Position numbers and translations under genes: made by a program. Below the pieces are notes generated by a model that did no database searches, had not been told where the DNA came from, and worked only from the letters and a program-made list of their open reading frames with translations. From Agreia sp. Leaf283 (GTDB taxonomy: Bacteria; Actinomycetota; Actinomycetes; Actinomycetales; Microbacteriaceae), in the NCBI RefSeq assembly GCF_001422485.1, contig NZ_LMNF01000001.1, positions 1,215,050 to 1,279,049 of the forward strand: DNA of 64,000 nt. Reading direction: 5' to 3'. Of the stretch, positions 34,200-43,809 are shown in pieces; positions within the stretch are counted from its first letter, which is position 1, and each line of letters starts with the position of its first letter.

Positions 34200-34787
34200 A
34201 TGGGAAGAACGCGTTCGTTCGCAGAGGTCGATGTGGCGCGCGCCGCGCGCGGTGTCTTCTGGAGCCGCGGCTACGAGGACACCTCCCTGCCCGACCTCGA
34301 GGAGGCGACCGGCCTCAACAGGTCGAGCATCTATCACTCGTTCACCAGCAAGCGGGGTCTCTTCGACGCCGCCGTGGAGTCGTATCTCGACGACGTGGTG
34401 CGCCCCCGCCTGGCGCCGCTGCGTGCGCCCGATGTCGCGCCCGACGCGCTCGAGACCTACCTGCGGGGTCTTCGGCAGGCGATGGTCGACCACGAGACGG
34501 CCCTGGCGAGGAACGGATGCCTGCTGCTCAACGCCACGGGCTCGTCGCTGGGGCACGAGGCCGCGCTGCTGACGGTCGTCACGCGTTACTGCGACGACCT
34601 TCGCACGGCCGTCGCATCCGGTGTCGCGGCCCGCCGGCCCGAGCTCGCACGTGGGGCCGCCGACATGCTGACGACGACCGTGACGGGGCTGGTCTTCGCG
34701 TCGATGGCCATCGTGCGGGTCGACTCCTCGAGTGCCGCAGCGATGCTCGACGCGGCGCTCGCCGCGGTCGTCGCGGGATCGAGCTGA
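34200..34787 (+). CDS. TetR family transcriptional regulator
   Basis: The protein has 195 residues. The N-terminal HTH (about 10-55) includes ARGVFWSRGYEDTSLPDLEE and LNRSSIYHSFTSKRGLFDAA. The C-terminal ligand domain is of the TetR_C type found in repressors of oxidoreductase genes. It is divergent from the DUF1304/MDR operon with a palindrome between them. The ATG at 34200 gives the normal N-terminus; the 14 upstream codons in frame are not conserved-looking. Confidence 0.92.
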   Translation: MGRTRSFAEVDVARAARGVFWSRGYEDTSLPDLEEATGLNRSSIYHSFTSKRGLFDAAVESYLDDVVRPRLAPLRAPDVAPDALETYLRGLRQAMVDHETALARNGCLLLNATGSSLGHEAALLTVVTRYCDDLRTAVASGVAARRPELARGAADMLTTTVTGLVFASMAIVRVDSSSAAAMLDAALAAVVAGSS

Positions 34788-34955
34788 CGCCGCCTACTAC
34801 TAGTCACAACGCCGCTTCAAGCCCCGATCACCACCGCTCCGAGAGTGATAGACATGGGCAAATCGGTTCGACGGCTCTGATCCACACCCGGATCGAGCGC
34901 TGTGCCGTGCGCTGATGCGGACACCTCGCGCCAGCGCAGATCGAAAGGAATACCC

Positions 34956-35213
34956 ATGGGTATCGGAAGCGGAATCGCACTGGTCGTCATCGGAGCCGTG
35001 CTGGCGTTCGCGGTGAACATCGACCTCGGTGGCGTCGTCAACCTCAGCCTGATCGGGTACATCCTGATGGGCGCCGGCGTCGTCGTGTTCCTGATCAGCC
35101 TCATCTTCATGCTGCGCCGCCGCCAGACGACGTCGACGACCCGCTCGGCCGTCGATCCTGCAAGCGGCGAACAGGTCACCCGCAGCACGCGCGACAGCGA
35201 CCCGCTGGTCTGA
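34956..35213 (+). CDS. DUF6458 family two-span membrane protein
   Basis: This 85-residue protein starts MGIGSGIALVVIGAVLAFAV, has two hydrophobic helices (about 5-25 and 33-54), and a polar Arg/Thr/Ser tail. This is the actinobacterial DUF6458 family of unknown function. The ATG at 34956 follows GAAAGGA. The frame extends 18 codons upstream without support. It ends 11 bp before the kinase gene, so they may share a transcript. Confidence 0.85.
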   Translation: MGIGSGIALVVIGAVLAFAVNIDLGGVVNLSLIGYILMGAGVVVFLISLIFMLRRRQTTSTTRSAVDPASGEQVTRSTRDSDPLV

Positions 35214-35224
35214 GCGCACCCGAT

Positions 35225-36700
35225 ATGGCAGACGGTTCGAGCGACGGCCGGCTTCCGTCGAATCCTCTGCTCGGCGGCCGCTACCGCCTCGAGTCGCGCG
35301 TGGGGTCCGGCGGCATGGGCGTCGTCTACCGGGCGACCGACGAGACCCTGGGGCGCACGGTCGCGGTCAAGCTCTTCCGCGACTCCGAAGCTGCCGATCT
35401 CGGCCGCAAGACGTCGGAGACCCGCCTCCTCGCCGCGCTGAACCACCCCTCGCTCGTCACGCTGTACGACGCGCGCATCGACGGCGACGGAGACGCGTAC
35501 CTCGTGATGGAGTACGTCGACGGCCCGACGCTGCGAACGCGCATCGCGGATGGCCCCGTCTCAGCGGTGGATGCGGCACGAATGGCCCGCGACCTGGGCG
35601 AGGCCCTGCACGTGGTGCACAGCGCGGGCGTCGTGCACCGCGACATCAAGCCGGCGAACGTGCTGCTGCGGCGGTCGCTGACGCCGGGAGAAGAGTTCAC
35701 GGCCACTCTGGCCGACTTCGGCATCGCTCATCTGGTCGGGTCGTCGCGCCTGACCACTCCGGGAACCCTGCTCGGCACGGCTGCCTACCTCAGCCCGGAA
35801 CAGGTGAGGGGCTCCGAACCCGCGCCGCCGTCCGACATCTACTCGCTCGGCCTGGTGCTGCTGGAGGCTCTCACGGGCGAGCGCGTCTTCGGTCAGCCGG
35901 TCGTGCACGAAGCCGCGCTCGCCAGGCTGACGCAGGACCCCGACATTCCCGGTTCGCTCGGGTACGGGTGGAAGTCGCTCCTGACGGCGATGACCGCGCG
36001 CGACCCGCAGGAGCGCCCGACCGCGCTCGAGGTGGTGGCCGCCTCGCATGACCTTCGGTCCGAAGGGGCGGCCGCCGTCGAGTCGACGGCGTCGACCCAT
36101 GCGATGACGATGTCGGACGTGCCTGCCGTCGAAGCCACGCCGACCAGGGTGATGACGGCGTCTGGCCTGCCCATGGCGTCCGACCTGCCCACGGTCGCTT
36201 TCCCCACGGCGTCCGACCTGCCCACGGTCGCTTTCGGAGCGACGGCGTCGTCGGGTCCGCCACCCCGTTCTCCCCGTCCACCCCGATCGCGCCGATGGGG
36301 ACTGCTTCTGGCCGGCCTCGGTGCTGCGGCGATCGTCGGGGCCGTTCTGGTCCTGACGTCGCTCATGGGTGCCGACTCGTCGCCGATTCCGGCGACGACC
36401 CCATCCACCTCCGAGGCGCCCGCCGCGCCCGAAGAGGATTCGACCACGGGCGACGACCCCTCCAGCGAGGAGCCGGTGAGCGTCACGGATCCGGCCGAGC
36501 AGGAGCCGGTCGAAACGACCCCCGTGCAGCCCGAGCCATCGGCGCCCGAGCCCGGCGTCACATCCGAGCCCGGCGTCACATCCGAACCCGTCACCCCGCC
36601 GGGACCCGGCGACAACGGCACGGGCAACGGCACTGGCAACAACGGCAATGGCAACGAGAACCCGGGCAAGGGTGGCAACGGCAAGGACAAGGCCAAGTAG
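35225..36700 (+). CDS. PknB-type Ser/Thr protein kinase, single transmembrane anchor
   Basis: The protein has 491 residues. The Hanks-type kinase domain is complete: Gly loop GSGGMG (28-32), VK at 48-49, HRDIKPAN (138-145), DFG (164-166) and SPEQV. A linker of about 90 residues holds an 11-residue tandem repeat (ASDLPTVAF twice, DNA period 33 bp at about 36178-36238). One transmembrane helix (about 360-380) and an extracellular Pro/Glu/Ser then Gly/Asn-rich tail follow. No PASTA repeats are present, so it is not the cell-wall-sensing PknB itself. It lies directly before the MprF-like gene, and a functional link to lipid aminoacylation is only a guess. Confidence 0.93.
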   Translation: MADGSSDGRLPSNPLLGGRYRLESRVGSGGMGVVYRATDETLGRTVAVKLFRDSEAADLGRKTSETRLLAALNHPSLVTLYDARIDGDGDAYLVMEYVDGPTLRTRIADGPVSAVDAARMARDLGEALHVVHSAGVVHRDIKPANVLLRRSLTPGEEFTATLADFGIAHLVGSSRLTTPGTLLGTAAYLSPEQVRGSEPAPPSDIYSLGLVLLEALTGERVFGQPVVHEAALARLTQDPDIPGSLGYGWKSLLTAMTARDPQERPTALEVVAASHDLRSEGAAAVESTASTHAMTMSDVPAVEATPTRVMTASGLPMASDLPTVAFPTASDLPTVAFGATASSGPPPRSPRPPRSRRWGLLLAGLGAAAIVGAVLVLTSLMGADSSPIPATTPSTSEAPAAPEEDSTTGDDPSSEEPVSVTDPAEQEPVETTPVQPEPSAPEPGVTSEPGVTSEPVTPPGPGDNGTGNGTGNNGNGNENPGKGGNGKDKAK

Positions 36701-36842
36701 CCGATCCTGACAGATCGCAGAGCGCGAGCCGAGCCTTCGCTTCGGGTTTCTCATGCATTGCGCCAGAGAGGGTTTTTCCTCACTTCGCCTCGATACTCTT
36801 CAGCGGCGCTGTCGATGCGCGTGCCCGTGATCTGAGGTAGTC

Positions 36843-39302
36843 GTGCTTGTTGTTCGTTGGATGCTCCGTCGGCCCGTGACGGTGCTGTGCTGCATCGCCG
36901 TGATCGTGCTGAGCATCGTCGGATTCGCCTCCAGCACCTACGACTGGGGCTGGCAGCTGCTGGCCACCGGCCAGGACGACGTCTTCCGGCACCACCGCTG
37001 GTGGGGCCTGATCACCGCCTTCCTCGCCGTCGATGGCGGCGGCGCGCTGATCTTCGTCGTTCCGTTCATCGTGGCGGTCGTGGGCGCCGCCGAGCGCCTC
37101 ATGGGCAGCTGGCGCACGGTCGTCGCCTACGTCGCGGGCAGCGCCGCATCCGGTCTCATCGGCTTCGCCCTCAGCTGGGTCGAGAGCACCTACCTGGGGT
37201 TCCTGCCGCTCAACGCCCCCTCCATCGACGCGCTGTCTCCCGCGACGGGCGTCATCTGCACGGCCATGGCCGCCAGCTCGTTCGCCTCGGCCCTCTGGCG
37301 TCGCCGGATGCGGCTGGGCGCGTCGTTCTTCGCCGTCACGTTCTTCCTGTACTCCGGCGGGGCGGGAGACTTCTACTCGCTCGTCGCCGTGCCCGTCGGG
37401 CTCGTGCTCGGCTTCATGCTCGGCGGTTCGCGCTCGAGGTTCCGGCTGGTGCGCAGCTCGCACCATGAGATCCGCACCCTGCTGGCGACGGTGGTCGCCG
37501 TCGGCGCGATCGGCCCGGTCGTGGCGGCACTGATCGGCTCGGGCAGCGGGCTGCTGTCGATCTACGGGCTCCTCGCGATCGACGAGCACCACCCCCGCGG
37601 CGCCCTCATCGCCCTTCTCCCCGTCGCGGTGGGGGTCATCGCCGCGTGGGGAATTCTGCGGGGCCGGCGGGCAGCCCTGTGGCTGGCGGTGGGCATCCAC
37701 CTCATGATGTCTGCGGTGATGGTGGCGGTCTTCGTGGTGATCCAGCCCGAGACGATGACGATGATCGCCGAGGAGTCGAACCAGGAGGTCGACCCCTACA
37801 TCTGGCAGACCCTCACGGGGAGCGCGCTCTGCGCGATCCTGCCGCTTGCGAGCGCCCTGCTGCTGATTCTGCTGCGCAGGCATGTCGACGTGCGAACCTC
37901 CCCCTCGAGCGTCAGGCGGTTCTTCGTGATCACGGGGAGCGCGCTCGTCGGCGCCGCCCTGCTGTCCGTCCTCGGATCGCTGGCCATCAGGGACCAGTTC
38001 ACGCCGACGGTGGATGTGCTCGACCTTCTCCGCGCGCTCCCGCTGCGCCTCGTGCCTCCGACCTTCGTGGCCTCCGACGGACTCGCTTTCGTTCCGTCGA
38101 CGCGCGGGGCGATCGCGCTGTGGCACCTGCCGTCGACTCTGTTCTGGGCGGCGGTCGTCGTCGCATCCTGTCTGCTCGTCTTCAGCAGCACCTCCGTGGC
38201 CGGCGATGACGACCGAGTGCGCGCCCGAGCGATTCTGACCAGGGGCGGCGGGCACACCATGTCGTTCATGTCGACCTGGTCGGGCAATTCCTACTGGTTC
38301 GATCCCGAGGTCGATGCCGCCGTGGCCTACAGGGTGCAGGGCTTCGTCGCGGTGGCGGTCGGCGGTCCGTTCGGCCCCGCCTTCGCCGACCCGCGCGTCG
38401 TCGAGAGGTTCGTGCGCTTCTGCGGGGACCACGGCTGGACCGCGACGTTCTACGGGGTCGACGACGACGCACTCGACACCTTCGCGGCCCTGCGCTGGCA
38501 GCGACTGAAGGTGGCGGAGGAGGCCGTGCTGCGCCCCCGCGACTGGAACCCGACCGGCAAGAAATGGCAGGACATCCGCACGGCCGTGAACAAGGCGGCG
38601 CGCGCCGGCGTGCAAGCACAGTGGACGTCGTGGAAGGACCTGTCGCTGCTGCAGAGGTCTCAGCTGCAGGCCATCTCCGAGGCCTGGGTCGCCGAGAAGA
38701 ACCTGCCCGAGATGGGCTTCACGCTCGGCGGCATCGATGAACTCGCCGATCCGGCCGTGCGCCTGATGCTCGCGGTCGACGCAGACGGCACGATCGTCGC
38801 CGTCACGAGCTGGCTGCCGCTGTACGCCACCCAGGACGGGGCGCAGGGGCCGCGGGTCTGCGGTTACACCCTCGACTTCATGCGGCGCCGCCCTGATGCG
38901 GCCAACGGAACGATGGAGTTCGTGATCGCCGCGGCCGTCGAGCAGGCGAAGAGCGACGGGATGGACCTGCTGAGCCTGTCGGGTGCACCGCTCGCGAACG
39001 CCGCCCCGGAGTCGTCGCAGCTCGAGGTGCGTGCGAGCGTCGTGGCCCAGCTGCTCGACTACGTCGGCCGGTCGCTCGAACCCGCCTACGGGTTCCGCTC
39101 GCTGCTGAACTTCAAGAAGAAGTTCCAGCCGCAGTTCGTTCCCCTCTGGCTGATCTACCCCGACACCACCGACCTCCCGGCGGTAGGAGCGGCCATCGGC
39201 CGGTGCTACCTTCCGCAGCTGTCGGTGTTGCAGGTGAGCAGGCTGTTGAGGGATCTGAGACCGAAGGCGACACAGGAGGTGCATCGTGAACCGGCTTCTT
39301 GA
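36843..39302 (+). CDS. MprF-like aminoacyl-phosphatidylglycerol synthase with rhomboid-like membrane domain
   Basis: The protein has 819 residues from GTG 36843. The N-terminal 200 residues are a rhomboid-like membrane bundle (TYDWGWQLLATGQDDVFRHH region). More spans follow to about residue 455, giving the flippase-like half. The C-terminal 350 residues are a DUF2156/LPG_synthase_C double-GNAT domain (GGHTMSFMSTWSGNSYWFDP, then FMRRRPDAANGTMEFVIAAA). Such enzymes transfer Lys, Ala or another amino acid from tRNA to phosphatidylglycerol, raising resistance to cationic peptides. The rhomboid-like N-terminus is typical of actinobacteria. It overlaps the following esterase gene by 17 bp. Confidence 0.88.
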   Translation: MLVVRWMLRRPVTVLCCIAVIVLSIVGFASSTYDWGWQLLATGQDDVFRHHRWWGLITAFLAVDGGGALIFVVPFIVAVVGAAERLMGSWRTVVAYVAGSAASGLIGFALSWVESTYLGFLPLNAPSIDALSPATGVICTAMAASSFASALWRRRMRLGASFFAVTFFLYSGGAGDFYSLVAVPVGLVLGFMLGGSRSRFRLVRSSHHEIRTLLATVVAVGAIGPVVAALIGSGSGLLSIYGLLAIDEHHPRGALIALLPVAVGVIAAWGILRGRRAALWLAVGIHLMMSAVMVAVFVVIQPETMTMIAEESNQEVDPYIWQTLTGSALCAILPLASALLLILLRRHVDVRTSPSSVRRFFVITGSALVGAALLSVLGSLAIRDQFTPTVDVLDLLRALPLRLVPPTFVASDGLAFVPSTRGAIALWHLPSTLFWAAVVVASCLLVFSSTSVAGDDDRVRARAILTRGGGHTMSFMSTWSGNSYWFDPEVDAAVAYRVQGFVAVAVGGPFGPAFADPRVVERFVRFCGDHGWTATFYGVDDDALDTFAALRWQRLKVAEEAVLRPRDWNPTGKKWQDIRTAVNKAARAGVQAQWTSWKDLSLLQRSQLQAISEAWVAEKNLPEMGFTLGGIDELADPAVRLMLAVDADGTIVAVTSWLPLYATQDGAQGPRVCGYTLDFMRRRPDAANGTMEFVIAAAVEQAKSDGMDLLSLSGAPLANAAPESSQLEVRASVVAQLLDYVGRSLEPAYGFRSLLNFKKKFQPQFVPLWLIYPDTTDLPAVGAAIGRCYLPQLSVLQVSRLLRDLRPKATQEVHREPAS

Positions 39303-40623
39303 TCTGGGCATCACTCAGGGTCCGGTGCTCGTCGCCGTCTACGCGCTCGCGCTCGCGGCGGTCGTGCTGCTCGTGGCCCGTCGGCCCGGCCGCCGGTGGA
39401 CGCGGCGTCGCTGGCTCACGGCGGTCGGGGTCTCCGCAGCGGCGGGCGCGCTCCTCGGACTCGGGCTGACCTGGCTCCTCTCCGACCGTCTCGATCTCTT
39501 CGGGGCCGACCTGACCCCCGTCGTGCGTGTCTGGATCGCCGCGGGGTTCGCCGCCTTCGGTGTGGCGATCGTCTCGATGCGACGCGCATCCTGGATGCGC
39601 GTGGTCGCGTCGGCGCTCGCGCTCGTTCTGTTCGTGCTCACCACGGCGATGGCCGTGAACGTCGACTTCGGCCAGTACCCCACGGTGCGCAGCGCGCTCG
39701 GCATCAGTGCGATCGAGGACGAGTCCGCGCAGCCCCTGCCCGCGACCACGCCCTCGGCGTCGTCATCGTCGCTCGACGCGTGGGTGGCGCCGGCGACCAT
39801 GCCGAAGACCGGAACCCTGACGACCGTGACGATCCCGGCATCCGAATCGGGCTTTCCGGCACGGCCGGCCATCGTCTATCTTCCCCCCGCGGCACTCACC
39901 ACCGATCCGCCGAAGCTGCCGGTGCTCATCATGATGTCGGGCCAGCCGGGCAGCCCCCAGGATCCGCTCATCACCGACAAGCTGGAGGCGAGTCTCGACG
40001 CCTACGCGGCGGCTCACAACGGCCTCGCACCGATCGTGGTCTCGCCCGATCAGCTCGGCGACCCCACGGAGAACCCGATGTGCGTCGACTCGCCGCTCGG
40101 CAACTCGCAGAGCTACCTCACGGTCGACGTGCCCACCTGGATCAAGACGAACCTCAACGTCATCGACGATCCCCACTATTGGGGAGTGGGCGGGCTCTCG
40201 CAGGGAGGAACGTGCTCCATCCAGCTCGGAGCCGCCTTCCCGAATCTCTTCGGCGTGATCCTCGACGCGTCGGGAGAGGAGTATCCGCGCATCGGCGACC
40301 CGCAGAAGACGGCCGACGCCGCGTTCGGAGGCAGCCTCGCCCGCTACCAGGCCGCCTATCCCGCGGCGATCATGCAGAAGCACGGACCCTACGACGACAC
40401 GTTCGCGGTCTTCGGCGTGGGCTCGAACGACGAGGCGTTCCTGCCGCAGGTGAAGGCGATCTATGCCGATGCGCAGGCCGCCGGCATGACCTCGACCTAC
40501 ATCGAGGCGCAGGGCAGCGCGCACGACGCCACGACGTGGGCGTACGTCTTCGAGCAGGGGCTGCAGCTCATCGCCGACCATTGGGGACTGGGCGGCGCCT
40601 CGACGGCAAGCGCGACGGGCTAG
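39286..40623 (+). CDS. Membrane-anchored alpha/beta esterase paired with the MprF-like enzyme
   Basis: The protein has 445 residues from GTG 39286, behind a perfect AGGAGGT. Four hydrophobic helices (to about residue 125) anchor an extracytoplasmic esterase-D-like alpha/beta hydrolase. The nucleophile elbow is GLSQGG and a late His is seen in QGSAHDATTW. A partner hydrolase that removes amino acids from phosphatidylglycerol is known to be encoded beside such synthases in corynebacteria and enterococci. The 17-bp overlap with the synthase gene supports that role here. Cell-wall mycolyl/antigen-85-type esterases share the fold and are the alternative. Confidence 0.8.
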   Translation: MNRLLDLGITQGPVLVAVYALALAAVVLLVARRPGRRWTRRRWLTAVGVSAAAGALLGLGLTWLLSDRLDLFGADLTPVVRVWIAAGFAAFGVAIVSMRRASWMRVVASALALVLFVLTTAMAVNVDFGQYPTVRSALGISAIEDESAQPLPATTPSASSSSLDAWVAPATMPKTGTLTTVTIPASESGFPARPAIVYLPPAALTTDPPKLPVLIMMSGQPGSPQDPLITDKLEASLDAYAAAHNGLAPIVVSPDQLGDPTENPMCVDSPLGNSQSYLTVDVPTWIKTNLNVIDDPHYWGVGGLSQGGTCSIQLGAAFPNLFGVILDASGEEYPRIGDPQKTADAAFGGSLARYQAAYPAAIMQKHGPYDDTFAVFGVGSNDEAFLPQVKAIYADAQAAGMTSTYIEAQGSAHDATTWAYVFEQGLQLIADHWGLGGASTASATG

Positions 40624-40632
40624 CGGGCCGGC

Positions 40633-41898
40633 TCAGTACCGGATGGCGTCGATCACCTTCACCCGCACGGCCACCAGGGCGGGCAGCAGGCCGGCGAGGG
40701 CGCCCACCACGGTGGCCGCCAGGAGGCCGAGCAGCGCGGCCTCGGCAGGGAACGGAGGGAAGTCGCTGACGAGTCCCTGGCCCACGAGGTCCATGGTGAA
40801 CGGGTTCTGCACGATCAGGATGGCCGCGATCACGCCGACGGCTCCGGCGGCGATGGTCGCCACCACGCTCTCCATCATCACGGCGAAGAACACGCGCCCG
40901 GCCGTCGCGCCGAAACTGCGCCGGATGCCGATCTCCCGCACGCGCTGCTTGACCGTGACGAGCGCGATGTTCACGAGTCCGAGCGCGCCGAGCAGCAGCA
41001 CGAGCACGGCGATTCCGCCCACGACCAGTTTGGTCACGAGAAAGGGGTCGTCGCCGTACTGGGCATAGTCCTGGCGGTAGACGTCGACCTGGATGCCGCC
41101 GGTTCCGCCACCGGGGGTCGCGAGCGCAGACGAGAAGTCACGTTTCACGATCTCCATGAGCTGATCGGAGATCGCCGGGGGAACCCACATCTCGTACTGG
41201 GTCGAGCCGGCATACGGATCCTCGACAGTCACCGTGGAGCTGGCGGCCTCCATCGCAGCGAGGTGGTCGACCAGCATGAACATCGCCGGTTCGGTCTCGT
41301 AACTGGCCACCGGGTAGACGCCCACGATCACGGCCGTGGTGCCCGGACTGCCGCCCTGGGCGCCGAGCTCGACGGTCGGGTGGGTGAGCAGGTCGGGACT
41401 GCCGAGCCGCTCCCAGAAGATCTGGTTCACCACGAGGGTCGGGGCGAGCAGGGCGTCGTCGTCGGGACCGAACCAGGCGCCCTCGGTGAGGCGCACCCGA
41501 TGCATCTCACCGTAGGGCTGGTCGACGGCCTGCGTCTGCACCTGCACGACGCCGGTGGTGAAGGGGACCGCCTGGGTGGTCTGCAGCACCCGGCTGCCGT
41601 AGTCGATGTCGTACCGGGCCAGCGTCTCGGTCCACGTCGCATCCATCGTGCTCGAATCGACCGGGGCCCCGTCGTTGCTGTAGGCCGAGACGTAGAGGGA
41701 GGCGGGCCGCCCGCTCTGCCTCTCGCTGAGCTCCTCGCTCGCCTGTTGCACGATGTCGCCGAGCGCGACGACGGTGGTCAGCGAGCACACGGCGACGGCG
41801 ACTCCGATGAGCGACAGCAGCACACGGGTGCGGTGCACGCGCAGCTCCTGCCACGCCTCGATGACCGCCCCGACCAGGCTGGTGAACGCGCGCCTCAC
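40633..41898 (-). CDS. MacB-like ABC transporter permease
   Basis: This 421-residue FtsX/MacB-type permease has one N-terminal span, a large extracytoplasmic MacB_PCD-like domain (about 45-260), and three C-terminal spans with VKQRVREIGIRRSFGATAGR before the last two, which is the FtsX signature. Its ATG overlaps the ATPase stop by 4 bp. With the ATPase and adaptor genes it forms an efflux system of MacAB layout. The substrate (peptide, drug or lipid) is unknown. Confidence 0.92.
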   Translation of the reverse strand: MRRAFTSLVGAVIEAWQELRVHRTRVLLSLIGVAVAVCSLTTVVALGDIVQQASEELSERQSGRPASLYVSAYSNDGAPVDSSTMDATWTETLARYDIDYGSRVLQTTQAVPFTTGVVQVQTQAVDQPYGEMHRVRLTEGAWFGPDDDALLAPTLVVNQIFWERLGSPDLLTHPTVELGAQGGSPGTTAVIVGVYPVASYETEPAMFMLVDHLAAMEAASSTVTVEDPYAGSTQYEMWVPPAISDQLMEIVKRDFSSALATPGGGTGGIQVDVYRQDYAQYGDDPFLVTKLVVGGIAVLVLLLGALGLVNIALVTVKQRVREIGIRRSFGATAGRVFFAVMMESVVATIAAGAVGVIAAILIVQNPFTMDLVGQGLVSDFPPFPAEAALLGLLAATVVGALAGLLPALVAVRVKVIDAIRY

Positions 41899-42614
41899 GA
41901 GAGGGCCTCGGATGCCGTGGCGAGCTCGACCTCGTCGACGCGCGTGAGCACACCCCGGTCGAGTCGGAAGTGGTCGCGGGCCCGGCTCGCGATGGCCGGG
42001 TCGTGGGTGATCGTGACGAGGGCGGCGCCCGTTCGGGTGGCGACGTCGTCGATGAGCTGCATCACCGAGCTGCCGGTGTCGAGGTCGAGCGCGCCCGTGG
42101 GCTCGTCTGCCAGGATCAGGCGCGGTCCGCGCACGAGGGAGCGGGCGATGGCGACGCGCTGCTGCTCGCCGCCGGAGAGCCGGTCGGGCATGCTGTCCAT
42201 GCGGTTTCCGAGGCCGACCTCCTCGAGCATGTCGGCCGCGAGCTTCTTTCGGCGCCAGAACGCCTTGCCCTCGGCATAGAGCAGGGGCATGGCCACGTTC
42301 TCGAGTGCGGTTCTGCCCGGGAGCAGGTTGAACTGCTGGAACACGAAGCCGATCTGCGCTCCCCGCACCCGGTCGCGGGCCGCTCCCGAGTAGGACTTGA
42401 CCGGCTTCTCGTCGAAGGTGAGGAGGCCGCTCGTCGGCATGTCGAGCAGACCGAGAAGGTTGAGGAGCGTGGACTTGCCCGAGCCCGAACGGCCCACGAT
42501 CGAGATGCGGTCGCCCGGCTCGACCGTGAGGTCGACGCCGTTCAGGATCGTCAGGGCCGGCTGGTCGGGTGGGATCACCGTGCGCGTGACGTCGCGCAGT
42601 TCGAGCAGGCTCAT
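41895..42614 (-). CDS. MacB/LolD-type ABC transporter ATPase
   Basis: This ABC domain has 239 residues: Walker A GRSGSGKS (about 39-46), LSGGEQQRVAIARSL, Walker B LILADEPTGALD. The ADEPTGxLD form is that of the MacB/LolD/FtsE family, whose partners are FtsX-like permeases as here. The real start is ATG 42614, inside a longer open frame; it overlaps the adaptor stop (ATGA). Confidence 0.93.
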   Translation of the reverse strand: MSLLELRDVTRTVIPPDQPALTILNGVDLTVEPGDRISIVGRSGSGKSTLLNLLGLLDMPTSGLLTFDEKPVKSYSGAARDRVRGAQIGFVFQQFNLLPGRTALENVAMPLLYAEGKAFWRRKKLAADMLEEVGLGNRMDSMPDRLSGGEQQRVAIARSLVRGPRLILADEPTGALDLDTGSSVMQLIDDVATRTGAALVTITHDPAIASRARDHFRLDRGVLTRVDEVELATASEALS

Positions 42615-43651
42615 CTCACCGAGACCGCGCCGCAGTCGACCGCTCCCGGCGGGCAGTTTGCGGGGTCGGCCAACGCGCCGGGCGCGAACTGCAGAATCTG
42701 GTCCCCCTCCACCAGTCCGCCGGTGATCTCGACCTGGCTCCCGTCGTTGAGGCCGAGGCCGACGGCGCGCTCCTCGGTGCTGCCGTCGGCCAGCGAGAGC
42801 CAGACGGTTCCGCTCTGCGCGGCACCGCGCACCGCAGTGGTCGGCACGACGAGAACGTTGTCGGCCTTGCCCCCCGCAATGGTCATCTGGGCTGCGAGCC
42901 CGGAGAAGACGGTGACGTCGCCGGGGATGGGGCAGCTCACCGTGGTGGTCGAGCCGCCGCCTCCGCCGCCGGTTCCGGATGCTCCGGCTGTGCCGGTCGT
43001 GTCGCCGCCGGTCGATCCGTCGCCCTCGCTGCCGGCGAGGGGAGTGGTGATGCGCAGGCCCGTGCAGGTGAAAGCCGCGGGTCCGCCGGTGATGGCGATC
43101 GACGCATCCGTCGGCTGATCGACAAGCCGGTAACGCTGCTCGGGCTGCAGCGAACCCGAGACCGAGAACGTGGGCGGGGCGATCTGCCCGGCCGTCATGC
43201 CGATCGTCACGTCTTGTTTGGAGATGACGCTCAGCGAGCTGAGCACGCCCGCCGCCGGCGCGACGACCTGCTCGTAGCGGTAGATCGGGGGCTTGGTCTT
43301 GCCTTCCTCGTCGATCGTGTCTTCGGGCGCGCGCACGATCTCGACCTTGACGTCGAAGACGACGTCGCCCGCGGCGACCGTCGAGCCCTGGGCGAAGAAG
43401 ATCTCGTCTACGGTGCCGGCGGCGGTCGACTTGAGGGGCGTTGCGGGGTCTGCCGAGACGGTCGCCTGAACGACGACATCGTTCACGATGGTGCCCAGAG
43501 CGACGGGAATGACCGGTTCGACGATCTCCCCTGTGGGAACGGCCGACACGTCTTCTGTCTTGTCGGGGAAGAAGGCGAGCTTGCCCAGAGCCACGGCGAT
43601 CGCTGCGATCAGCAGGATGCGCACTACGGGGAAGACCCATTTTCGAACCAA
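42611..43651 (-). CDS. HlyD/MacA-like membrane-fusion adaptor
   Basis: This protein has 346 residues from GTG 43651, directly after AAGGAGA; ATG 43687 is an alternative with 12 more residues. One N-terminal span (FPVVRILLIAAIAVALGKLA) is followed by barrel-sandwich/biotinyl-lipoyl-like and beta-barrel parts typical of periplasmic adaptors. A Gly/Ser/Thr-rich linker lies near the middle (SEGDGSTGGDTTGTAGASGT). It is the first gene of the three-gene efflux operon. In a Gram-positive it would act at the outer face of the membrane. Confidence 0.85.
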   Translation of the reverse strand: MVRKWVFPVVRILLIAAIAVALGKLAFFPDKTEDVSAVPTGEIVEPVIPVALGTIVNDVVVQATVSADPATPLKSTAAGTVDEIFFAQGSTVAAGDVVFDVKVEIVRAPEDTIDEEGKTKPPIYRYEQVVAPAAGVLSSLSVISKQDVTIGMTAGQIAPPTFSVSGSLQPEQRYRLVDQPTDASIAITGGPAAFTCTGLRITTPLAGSEGDGSTGGDTTGTAGASGTGGGGGGSTTTVSCPIPGDVTVFSGLAAQMTIAGGKADNVLVVPTTAVRGAAQSGTVWLSLADGSTEERAVGLGLNDGSQVEITGGLVEGDQILQFAPGALADPANCPPGAVDCGAVSVR

Positions 43652-43809
43652 GCCCACGCCTTCTCCTTCACTCGCGTATCCCCGCATCAAGGTACCACCC
43701 TGACTATTGCAGGTCTGATCGATCATCATGGAACTCGAGGTTCCAACGCATGCAGCATCGCGCGGGCACCGCATGCGAGATTAGAGTCGGTAGGGAAGGG
43801 GCGGGATCA

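Noticed and set aside
36780-39314. 844-codon open frame on the minus strand
   Set aside because: It is exactly antisense to the MprF-like gene, is rich in Arg/His/Gln without domains, and has the codon pattern of a GC-skew shadow.
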